Source: Chromobotia macracanthus (taxonomy: Eukaryota > Chordata > Actinopteri > Cypriniformes > Botiidae). Taken from it: a stretch of DNA of 64,000 nucleotides. Position 1 is the stretch's first letter, and each line of letters begins with the position of its first letter. The translations under genes were made by a program, and so were the position numbers. Positions 40,581 to 49,290 of this stretch are shown in pieces. The notes beneath the pieces were generated by a model. It made no database searches, was not told where the DNA came from, and was given only the letters and a program-made list of their open reading frames with translations. The stretch spans positions 6,038,501 through 6,102,500 of the forward strand of contig JAZGTH010000072.1 of the NCBI GenBank assembly GCA_036877525.1. The letters are read 5' to 3'.

Positions 40581-42353
40581 AATAAAGTAACTAATTATTA
40601 AGTACAGTAATCGCTCTTGCCTGTACAGTGAGTTTAAGTTCTTTATTGACAGCAGAACAAAAACTGATGATTCATGAGTTTTATAAACAGAAAGTATTCA
40701 GAGTTTGTCCCGTGACATTCACTGTTTCATCTATGAATGCTGATGTGAATCAGAGATCATCTCTCTGCACAGGATCATCGTTGCAGATCTGTGTTACATG
40801 CATTTGTTGTGGAGAAATGCGCATGGGACCATTATCTGATAATCCTGTATTACTGTTCGCATAAATTATTCAGCTATTTACATGCAGCTGCAGGATCTTA
40901 TGCTCATAAGACTGTGTGAAATGCAAATTAGTTTGATTACAGTAAAGCCCACAAATTTGAGATAAGAGAATATTTGGAAATATTAATGTGCATTTATTGG
41001 GCTATTCAAACTGTTTATTTGTATGTTTGGTGCATTTCTCAGCTGTATGAAGGTGGTTTTGGCTGGTTTATAAAGCAGCATTTACTTCAGCACCAGTTTT
41101 ATTTAGCTTTTGTTGGGAGTTCTGGAGTTTACAGACGGAAGAACTGCTCTGTAGTAAAGCTCGTCTTCTGGGGTGTGTTGATCTACTTTCACCTCACGTT
41201 TCTCTTTTAGAGGTCTTTTCAGCATAGCTGTTGTTGTGGAATAGGGCGTTACCATGGGAAAGAGCCAAAATAGCCATCTGAAAAAAGACTCAATTGTGAT
41301 CTGTTGCACAGAGCTGGACTGCTCAGCAGGGACCTTCAAACACACTCCTGTGAAACTGAAATCTCTCTGAGACTCTTAGATTCTGAGGGTTCATGTGTGC
41401 ACATGAGGATGGGCCACTAAAGACCTTATTGTTTACAAGAAGTTTACAGAATAAAGATGACAGGCAAATCTTTTCCTGAGTAAAGGAGCTGTCTCTGTCT
41501 GTATAGGGTTCTTGAGTTGTGCTGTGTGTTTCTCTGAGGTTTAGGAAGATCTCAGGGACTCATTACAGCTTCTTCAGAATAGTGATTTTGTTCTTATGGC
41601 TCTTGTATCTGCTGCAAAACCATTTTTGGTTCTGATTAAAACCTTGAATAACAAACAATATGACCATAATAGTCCAGAGATTCAAGTTATTTTCATATCA
41701 CCGAAGGCAGATTGATTTAATAAGAGCAAAAGCCAGGAGAGAAAAAAACCCCATATATTTAAGATGTTCTTTAAAAGGAAGACAAAAATATCTGCTGTTT
41801 AAAGTCAAGCAACATTTACGGATGATGCCTCCATCGTGTTGTGAGCTTTCAATTAAGAGAGATGTTAAAATAGAACAGCACTGTGTGTTCCTGACAGTCT
41901 TGTGACTTCTTATTAGGAAAGTCTAATAACTCATGCTCTCAAACTCCTGCTTACAGCTTCAGAAGGTCTGAGGAGAACACACAAGTGCACAGACTGCCAT
42001 GCAAAATAATTACACTGTTCCAAACAAAACTGATCTAGTGTTATCTCTTATTTTGAAGCATGTGAGTATTTAGTGAGGAACTTAATATTGGTGTAAACTC
42101 TCTTGTTAGTAGTTCTGTTCATCTCAGTAATCTGTAAGATCATCTTGTGCTACTGACACTGACCATCAATGCAGAAAGAAGATTTATGGTGCCAAAAAGT
42201 TGCAGTTATCTACTAGCAAAGGCTGTTTATGACCATATAAACCAGCAACATCCAGACCTGCCAGTGCTGGAGAATCATGTGATTCTTGTGCAGCTCATAA
42301 CACTGTTAGTTTTCTCTTTTGATTCTTGAGCACAAGCACACACTCAGGTGCTG

Positions 42354-43924
42354 GGTTCCTCTGAGGCTGTGACTGAGGTTCCTCTGAGGCTGTGACTGAG
42401 GTTCCTCTGAGGCTGTGTAGTGAGGTTCCTCTGAGGCTGTGACTGAGGTTCCTCTGAGGTTGTGTAGTGAGTTTCCTCTGAGGTTGTGTAGTGAGTTTCC
42501 TCTGAGGTTGTGTAGTGAGTTTCCTCTGAGGTTGTGTAGTGAGGTTCCTGTGAGGCTGTGTAGTGAGGTTCCTCTAAGGGTTGTGTAGTGAGGTTCCTCT
42601 AAGGGTTGTGTAGTGAGGTTCCTCCGAGGCTGTGTAGTGAGGTTCCTCCGAGGCTGTGTAGTGAGGTTCCTCCGAGGCTGTGTGTGAGGTTCCTCTGAGG
42701 CTGTGTAGTGAGGTTCCTCTGAGGCTGTGTAGTGAGGTTCCTCTGAGGCTGTGTAGTGAGGTTCCTCTGAGGCTGTGTAGTGAGGTTCCTCTGAGGTTGT
42801 GTAGTGAGGTTCCTCTGAGGCTGTGTGTGATGTTCCACTGAGGCTGTGTAGTGAGGTTCCACTGAGGCTGTGTAGTGAGGTTCCTCTAAGGGTTGTGTAG
42901 TGAGGTTCCTCCGAGGTTGTGTAGTGAGGTTCCTCCGAGGCTGTGTAGTGAGGTTCCTCCGAGGCTGTGTGTGAGGTTCCTCCGAGGCTGTGTAGTGAGG
43001 TTCCTCTGAGGCTGTGTAGTGAGGTTCCTCTGAGGCTGTGTAGTGAGGTTCCACTGAGGTTGTGTAGTGAGGTTCCTCTGAGGCTGTGTAGTGAGGTTCC
43101 ACTGAGGCTGTGTAGTGAGGTTCCTCTGAGGCTGTGTAGTGAGGTTCCACTGAGGCTGTGTAGTGAGGTTCCACTGAGGCTGTGTAGTGAGGTTCCTCTG
43201 AGGCTGTGTAGTGAGGTTCCACTGAGGCTGTGTGTGAGGTTCCACTGAGGCTGTGTAGTGAGGTTCCACTGAGGCTGTGTAGTGAGGTTCCACTGAGGCT
43301 GTGTGTGAGGTTCCACTGAGGCTGTGTGTGAGGTTCCACTGAGGCTGTGTGTGAGGTTCCACTGAGGCTGTGTAGTGAGGTTCCTCTGAGGCTGTGTAGT
43401 GAGGTTCCTCTGAGGCTGTGTAGTGAGGTTCCTCTGAGGTTGTGTAGTGAGGTTCCTCTGAGGCTGTGTGTGAGGTTCCACTGAGGCTGTGTAGTGAGGT
43501 TCCACTGAGGCTGTGTAGTGAGGTTCCACTGAGGCTGTGTAGTGAGGTTCCACTGAGGCTGTGTAGTGAGGTTCCTCTGAGGCTGTGTAGTGAGGTTCCT
43601 CTGAGACTGTGTAGTGAGGTTCCTCTGAGGTTGTGTAGTGAGGTTCCTCTGAGGCTGTGTGTGAGGTTCCTCTGAGACTGTGTAGTGAGGTTCCTCTGAG
43701 GTTGTGTAGTGAGGTTCCTCTGAGGCTGTGTGTGAGGTTCCTCTGAGGCTGTGTAGTGAGGTTCCTCTGAGGCTGTGTGTGAGGTTCCACTGAGGCTGTG
43801 TGTGAGGTTCCACTGAGGCTGTGTGTGAGGTTCCACTGAGGCTGTGTGTGAGGTTCCACTGAGGCTGTGTAGTGAGGTTCCACTGAGGCTGTGTAGTGAG
43901 GTTCCACTGAGGCTGTGTAGTGAG
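42354..43924 (+). repeat. 1.57-kb minisatellite, 24-bp unit (23-bp variants)
   Basis: Seen: about 65 tandem copies of a 24-bp unit, GAGGCTGTGTAGTGAGGTTC plus CTCT or CACT, with 23-bp versions lacking one A (GTGTGTGAGG), C-to-T changes (GAGGTTGTG), CCTCCGAGG versions, and a CTCTAAGGGTTG version. Each unit has a near-palindromic CCTCTGAGG. Mixed 23/24-bp lengths shift the frame repeatedly, and the minus-strand unit lacks stops, so three overlapping minus-strand ORFs of 364-540 codons arise; these are artefacts. Flanks at 42300-42353 and after 43925 are unique sequence. Confidence 0.97.
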
Positions 43925-45687
43925 ACAAATAAGCGATTTAGTTTCCCATCACTGGTGTAGTGATGTCTGCTGCATGCCAATCAGAAAGACAGAGAGCAAG
44001 AGAGATTATCTGGACATCACAAGACCCGAGCAGAACTGATTTCTCTCAGATCTCTGATTATAAAACTGATAGTTCCAGTGTTAAATTCTGATTGGATGAG
44101 CCACATTCAAAGGTGTTCAAATAACCAGAACATTCTGTATTAAACCATTATAACAGTCAAGATTCTTGGCGACAACAAGCAGCCTACAGACTGATAAACT
44201 ATATTATTTGGCAAAAGAATTGTTTATTAGGATGATTACATTTAGAAATGTAACTATTTATTAAACATTTTGTCACTTTATAGAATAAATAAATCACTCA
44301 AGAACAAGTGAACAGTAACATTACTGTGGTTAATTTAATCCTGTTTTAAACACACCCACGTTTCTGTCTCTAACACACAATCTTTTACTGTTTAATTTCT
44401 CATGTTCATTTTAAAAGATGCATAATGGATGTGTTGAACACACATTTACATCAGTGATCATTTACATTGGCTGATCTAATCATACTGTAGTACTTGCACT
44501 CAGTTCTGCACAAATGCATGTTGCAGTAATGCAGCACATGTCCTGCAGTAATCATGCATCTGAAGGCTGCAGAAGAGTTTAACCTGCAGTGTGAGCTCAT
44601 GTTTCCTGACAGTTCTTCACGAATGTTCAACAGCTTTTATATCTGCACAGATATCTGATATGTCTGTTTAATAGTCCAGGTGTTTTAGTGAGAGCCGTCT
44701 GTCAGTGACACACTTGGCCGAGATGATCATATGACATCTCACACACACACCTGATCCAGTTTGTTTTCCTTCTCTGTAGAACATCCCGTTCCCCAAATGT
44801 CCTGTTTTCATTGCAGTGTGATGTGCAGGGCAAGTATGTTGACCCACACTCAGAATTTGTCCTCTGCATTTAACTCATCCAGTTAGTGCTCACAAACATT
44901 ACAGTAGTGAATTGTGAGCAGTGGGCAGCACTGCAGCACCCGGGGAACAACTGGGAGTACGGTCCCTTTCTCAAGGGCACCTCAGTTGTTTACTGTCAGC
45001 ATTGAGAATCCTAAAATAATTTTTCATATTTTTTATGAAAATTGTACTAGTAATAATATTTCTTTCTCTTTGATTTTATGCTGAAATATGGATCTGGATA
45101 CAGTATATATATAGTTGCCATATGATTTTACCTACTGCAGTGTTTTATAGGCTGATTTTAAAGGGTTTATAGTGTAACTGTATGGTGTTTACTCATGTCT
45201 GGTTTTGCTGTGTATTTTGTGGTATTTCAAGTTCTGCATTTTTCATCTAAAAGTCTGAGAGACTTGTAACCTTTTTGACACAGTTTTTCCATAAAGCAAG
45301 CTGGTAAAAATCTTTTAGCAGCAGAACTGTGTTTGTCTAAACCTGTTTGAATGATGAATAATTCAGTAATGGCAGTGGATTTACTATCAGAACAATCTTG
45401 GCCACTGCTGCACTGTATATTTACATGCATCTATTCACTGTGGAAGATCAGCTCAAATCTCAGTGCCAAAACAATGTTGTACACACGCTACATTAGACAC
45501 ACATGGAATTTAATTGAAAAATATGGATTTATTGGTTTGCTTTGAACATGTGAGTGACAGAAACAGCGTCTCAATCACATACTGTATATGAAAAGAAACA
45601 AATATTTATTAAAAAAATGTTTTTTTTTTAAAAAAGATTTCTATGCACAGCCGAGTTGTCCACCTAGACAGCACGCATCTCCAAAGA
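43925..45687. other. Gene-free sequence between the two large arrays
   Basis: Unique AT-rich DNA holding the teleost repeat at 44815-44991 and an A/T-rich patch at 45598-45640. No exon or promoter signal was recognised. Confidence 0.6.
44815..44991 (+). mobile_element. Dispersed teleost repeat with 'ctcaagggcacctcag' signature
   Basis: Seen: CCACACTCAGAATTTGTCCT, CTGCATTTAACTCATCCAG, GAGCAGTGGGCAGCACTGCA, CACCCGGGGAACAACTGGGA and TTTCTCAAGGGCACCTCAG in that order. I recognise this as a widespread fish dispersed repeat (usually GTGCCTTGCTCAAGGGCACC), but cannot name its class with certainty. Confidence 0.6.
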
Positions 45688-46375
45688 TGTGTGTGTGTTC
45701 TGTACAGTGTGTGTGTGTTCTGTACAGTGTGTGTGTGTTCTGTACTGTGTGTGTGTGTGTTATGTACTGTGTGTGTCTTGTGTGTGTGTGTTCTGTACAG
45801 GTGTGTTTCTGTCTGTGTGTGTTCTGTACGTGTGTGTGTGTGTGTCTGTGTGTGTGTGTTCTGTACATGTGTGTGTTCTGTACAGTGTGTGTGTTCTGTA
45901 CAGTGTGTGTGTTCTGTACAGTGTGTGTGTTCTGTACAGTGTGTGTGTTATATACTGTGTGTGTGTGTGTTCTGTACAGTGTGTGTGTGTTCTGTACAGT
46001 GTGTGTGTGTTCTGTACAGTGTGTGTGTGTTCTGTACAGTGTGTGTTCTGTACTGTGTGTGTGTGTGTGTTCTGTACAGTGTGTGTGTGTGTTCTGTACA
46101 GTGTGTGTGTGTGTTCTGTACAGTGTGTGTGTTCTGTACAGTGTGTGTGTGTTCTGTACAGTGTGTGTGTGTGTTCTGTACAGTGTGTGTGTTCTGTACA
46201 GTGTGTGTGTTCTGTACAGTGTGTGTGTGTTCTGTACAGTGTGTGTGTGTTCTGTACAGTGTGTGTGTGTGTTCTGTACTGTGTGTGTGTGTGTGTGTGT
46301 TCTGTGCAGTGTGTGTGTGTTCTGTACTGTGTGTGTGTGTGTTCTGTACTGTGTGTGTGTTCTGTGCAGTGTGTG
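45688..46375 (+). repeat. TG-rich array, block A: (GT)n interrupted by TTCTGTACAGT
   Basis: Seen: roughly 30 units of about 17-26 bp, each a (GT)n run followed by TTCTGTAC(A/T)GT. TGTACA within each unit is self-complementary, and TGTTCT recurs in nearly every unit. Both strands give long false ORFs (VCVFCTVCV on +, THTHTVQN on -) because the unit lacks stops. The array starts about 1.4 kb before the coding ATG. Confidence 0.95.
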
Positions 46376-46591
46376 TGTATAGTGTGTGTGTGTGTATAGT
46401 GTGTGTGTGTGTATAGTGTGTTTGTATAGTGTGTGTGTATAGTGTGTGTGTGTGTATAGTGTGTGTGTATAGTGTGTGTGTGTATAGTGTGTGTGTGTAT
46501 AGTGTGTGTGTATAGTGTGTGTGTGTGTGTGTGTATAGTGTGTGTGTGTATAGTGTGTGTGTGTGTGTATAGTGTATAGTGTGTGTGTGTA

Positions 46592-46632
<41 letters not shown>

Positions 46633-46950
46633 GTGTGTGTGTGTGTGTATAGTGTGTATAGTGTGTGTGTGTGTATAGTGTGTATAGTGTGTGTGTGTGT
46701 ATAGTGTGTGTGTGTGTATAGTGTGTATAGTGTGTGTGTGTGTATAGTGTGTGTGTGTGTGTATAGTGTGTGTGTATAGTGTGTGTGTGTATAGTGTGTG
46801 TGTGTGTATAGTGTGTTTGTATAGTGTGTGTGTATATAGTGTGTGTATAGTGTGTGTTATAGTGTATAGTGTGTGTGTGTGTGTGTGTATGTGTGTGTGT
46901 GTATTGTGTGTGTGTGTGTATTGTGTGTGTGTGTATAGTGTGTGTTGTGA
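46376..46950 (+). repeat. TG-rich array, block B: (GT)n interrupted by TATAGTG
   Basis: Seen: directly continues block A, but the interrupter changes to TATAG. Units are mostly 14-30 bp with TG runs up to about 32 bp (46597-46628). It ends as TGTGTGTTGTGA just before T5-CCGGCAG. The sharp change of interrupter at about 46376 shows two separate expansion histories. Confidence 0.95.
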
Positions 46951-46962
46951 TTTTTCCGGCAG

Positions 46963-47098
46963 CAGGATGGCGTGGAAGAGCCGCTGAGAGCAGAACACAC
47001 ACACACACACACACACACGCGCGCGCACCCGCTCAGGATCGCGCGCACCCGCTCTGAGTCCGTCACTCTCTCTGCGCTCCGCAGCTCGTCCGCTCATC
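46963..47098 (+). promoter_or_regulatory. Probable 5' UTR / first-exon leader with short uORF
   Basis: Seen: the TG array ends about 46950. It is followed by T5, CCGGCAG and then a GC- and CpG-rich leader with a CA run (about 46995-47018), GCGCGCGCAC (47019 on) and two copies of GCGCGCACCCGCTC before the coding ATG. The CAG at 46960-46962 could be a 3' splice acceptor, which would make this leader part of a second exon; otherwise transcription starts here or upstream. No convincing TATA box was found. The exact 5' end cannot be set from sequence alone. Confidence 0.5.
46967..46987 (+). other. Upstream ORF, 6 codons plus stop
   Basis: Seen: ATG GCG TGG AAG AGC CGC TGA lies 112 bases before the coding ATG, with A at -3 and G at +4 (a strong Kozak context). 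If the mRNA includes it, most scanning ribosomes should start here and would have to reinitiate downstream, lowering output of the main protein. Whether it is transcribed depends on the unknown start site. Confidence 0.4.
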
Positions 47099-47177
47099 AT
47101 GGATTTGTGCTGCAACATCAAAATGTTCCTGCAGCTCGTGTGTGTCTGTGTGTCCGTCACCCTGTCCGTCTGTGAAG
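47099..47177 (+). CDS. cntnap4: Coding exon 1 of a contactin-associated protein-like gene (signal peptide)
   Basis: Seen: an ATG in good context (A at -3, G at +4) opens 26 codons plus one base, then a consensus donor (GAAG followed by gtgagt at 47178). The peptide has a short N-terminal part (MDLCCNIK), a hydrophobic stretch MFLQLVCVCVSVTLSVC and then Glu, as expected for a cleaved ER signal peptide. The phase-1 end joins in frame to the exon at 59882, making a Glu codon across the junction. Known: Caspr proteins are type I neuronal membrane proteins whose first coding exon carries the signal peptide. Odd: the donor is also the first copy of a long minisatellite. The first in-frame Met is chosen; Met9 would leave a shorter signal. 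The paralogue assignment (4, or 3) rests on exon 2 only. A different upstream first exon is possible, because signal peptide sequence alone does not identify the family. Confidence 0.78.
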
Positions 47178-48640
47178 GTGAGTGATTAAACCTTCATAAC
47201 AGTGTGAGTGATGAGTGATTAAACCTTCATAACAGTGAGAGTGTGGTGCGTGATTAAACCTTCATAACAGTGATGGTGATGGTGCGTGATGGTGAGTGAT
47301 TAAACCTTCATAACAGTGTGAGTGATGGTGATTTCATAACAGTGAGTGTCGTGCGTGATTAAACCTTCATAACATTGATGGTGCGTGATGGTGAGTGATT
47401 AAACCTTCATAACAGTGATGGTGATGGTGCGTGATTAAACCTTCATAACGGTGATGGTGATGGTGATGGTGCGTGATGGTGAGTGATTAAACCTTCATAA
47501 CAGTGAGAGTGTCGTGAGTGATTAAACCTTCATAACAGTGAGAGTGTCGTGAGTGATTAAACCTTCATAACAGTGAGAGTGTCGTGAGTGATTAAACCTT
47601 CATAACAGTGAGAGTGTCGTGCGTGATTAAACCTTCATAACAGTGAGAGTGTCGTGAGTGATTAAACCTTCATAACAGTGAGAGTGATGGTGATGGTGCG
47701 TGATTAAACCTTCATAACAGTGATGGTGATGGTGCGTGATGGTGAGTGATTAAACCTTCATAACAGTGAGAGTGATGGTGATGGTGCGTGATGGTGAGTG
47801 ATTAAACCTTCATAACAGTGAGAGTGATGGTGATGGTGCGTGATGGTGCGTGATGGTGAGTGATGGTGAGTGATGGTGAGTGGTTAAACCTTAATAACAG
47901 TGAGAGTGATGGTGATCGTACGTGATGGTGATGTGCGTGATTAAACCTTCATAACAGTGAGTGTGATGGTGATCCTTCAAACAGTGATGGTGATGGTGCG
48001 TGATTAAACCTTCATAACAGTGATGGTGATGGTGAGTGATTAAACCTTCATAACAGTGATGGTGATGGTGAGTGATTAAACCTTCATAACAGTGAGAGTG
48101 TCGTGAGTGATTAAACCTTCATAACAGTGAGTGTCGTGCGTGATTAAACCTTCATAACAGTGATGGTGATGGTGCGTGATTAAACCTTCATAACAGTGAG
48201 TGTCGTGCGTGATTAAACCTTCATAACAGTGATGGTGATGGTGATGGTGCGTGATTAAACCTTCATAACAGTGATGGAAGATAGTGATGGTGATGGTGCG
48301 TGATTAAACCTTCATAACAGTGATGGTGATGGTGCGTGATTAAACCTTCATAACAGTGAGTGTCGTGCGTGATTAAACCTTCATAACAGTGATGAGTGAT
48401 GGTGCGTGATTAAACCTTCATAACAGTGAGTGTCGTGCGTGATTAAACCTTCATAACAGTGAGTGTCGTGCGTGATTAAACCTTCATAACAGTGATGGTG
48501 ATGGTGCGTGATTAAACCTTCATAACAGTGATGGTGATGGTGATGGTGCGTGATTAAACCTTCATAACAGTGATGGTGATGGTGATGGTGCGTGATTAAA
48601 CCTTCATAACAGTGATGGTGATGGTGGGTGATGGTGATCT
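47178..48640 (+). repeat. Minisatellite at the start of intron 1, unit containing the splice-donor sequence
   Basis: Seen: about 35 copies of a core ATTAAACCTTCATAACAGTG, joined by variable spacers of GTGAGTG, GAGAGTGTCGTGAGTG, GATGGTGATGGTGCGTG and similar (total unit about 28-50 bp). The first copy is the exon 1 donor itself (gtgagtgattaaacc). About 14 copies, mostly in the first 900 bp, keep GTGAGTG(A/G)TT; later copies mostly read GCGTGATT, which weakens the donor. Nested (GATGGT)n runs sit in the spacers, and a few copies are truncated (about 47325-47342 and 47968-47985). Confidence 0.95.
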
Positions 48641-49290
48641 CTGCACGGCGGGACTTCGGGAACTTTGGTTCCGACCGGACAAGTTCAGCCCGCCGTGTTG
48701 CGGTAGCAGCTGCTGCGGTGTTGCGTTCACACGGTGCGCGCGCAGTCTGAACGATAAAACTAACACGACGACACGTGAAGACGCGCGTTCTGCTTTACGT
48801 GACGCGTTTGTCGTGTTTTATTATAACGTGCGTGTTTTGAGCGAGGAAACGTCCCCGTGAGGAGCTGTCGATGTGTGGGGCTGAAATGACGCGAGATGAA
48901 CGGTACTGCTGAACGGTACTGCTGATGCTGAACGGTACTGCTGAACGGTACTGCTGAACGGTACTGCTGATGCTGAACGGTACTGCTGATGGTGAACGGT
49001 ACTGCTGATGCTGAACGGTACTGCTGATGCTGAACGGTACTGCTGATGGTGAACGGTACGCCGCGGTTGTGTTTGCGGTACTTCTCGGACTTTCTCTGCT
49101 GGGGTTTTGTGACACATCTCGGCGGATTCGTGATCTGACGTTCACGGCTGTGAACTTTCTTCTGCTCTTCTTCTTTAATAAGAACTGAACGTGTCCTCTC
49201 AGTCTGAACACTGACCAGCGCGCGCGTTTCCCGGTTATTATACAGAGCGGACGCGACGCGACGCGTCGGGACTGCGCGGTAATAATGAGC
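48641..49290. promoter_or_regulatory. CpG-rich block in intron 1
   Basis: Seen: unusually many CG dinucleotides compared with the surrounding AT-rich DNA, including GCGCGCGCAG, GACGCGCG and CGCGACGCGACGCG. It contains an E-box CACGTG (48772-48777) and a CRE/ATF-like TTACGTGACG (48796-48805). With the CpG-rich leader before exon 1, it suggests one CpG island split by the minisatellite at 47178-48640. It could be an alternative promoter or first-intron enhancer. No recognisable coding exon was seen; the 82-codon frame at 48612-48860 resembles nothing I know. Confidence 0.55.
48898..49060 (+). repeat. Minisatellite, unit GAACGGTACTGCT with optional GATGCT/GATGGT
   Basis: Seen: ten copies beginning GAACGGTAC, in 13-bp and 19-bp versions, the longer adding GATGCT or GATGGT. 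The last copy runs into unique CpG-rich sequence (GCCGCGGTTG). It lies inside the CpG-rich block. GGTACTGCT and GATGCT may derive from one another by slippage. Confidence 0.92.

Larger units (their letters stand above)
28654..42353. other. Gene-free upstream sequence
   Basis: Apart from the listed MITE, SINE and tandem repeats, no gene is supported. Repeat-free patches at about 35040-35560 and 37570-37900 are possible conserved elements. The second contains an acceptor-like TCTGTCTTCTGCAG before an open frame (see findings). Confidence 0.55.

Noticed and set aside
42306..43980. Three minus-strand ORFs of 364-540 codons as a repeat protein gene
   Set aside because: They are the same minisatellite read in three frames; 23-bp units break any single frame's repeat register, and there is no splice, promoter or domain evidence.
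45688..46950. CRISPR array (regular repeats with spacers)
   Set aside because: Spacers are not unique; everything is TG microsatellite, and the genome is a vertebrate's.
45588..47160. Long Cys/Val-rich (+) and Thr/His-rich (-) ORFs up to 466 codons
   Set aside because: Translations of a TG/CA array without stops; composition follows the dinucleotide repeat.
48612..48860. 82-codon ORF as an alternative first coding exon
   Set aside because: No signal-peptide-like start, begins inside the minisatellite, and no clear phase-1 donor at its end.
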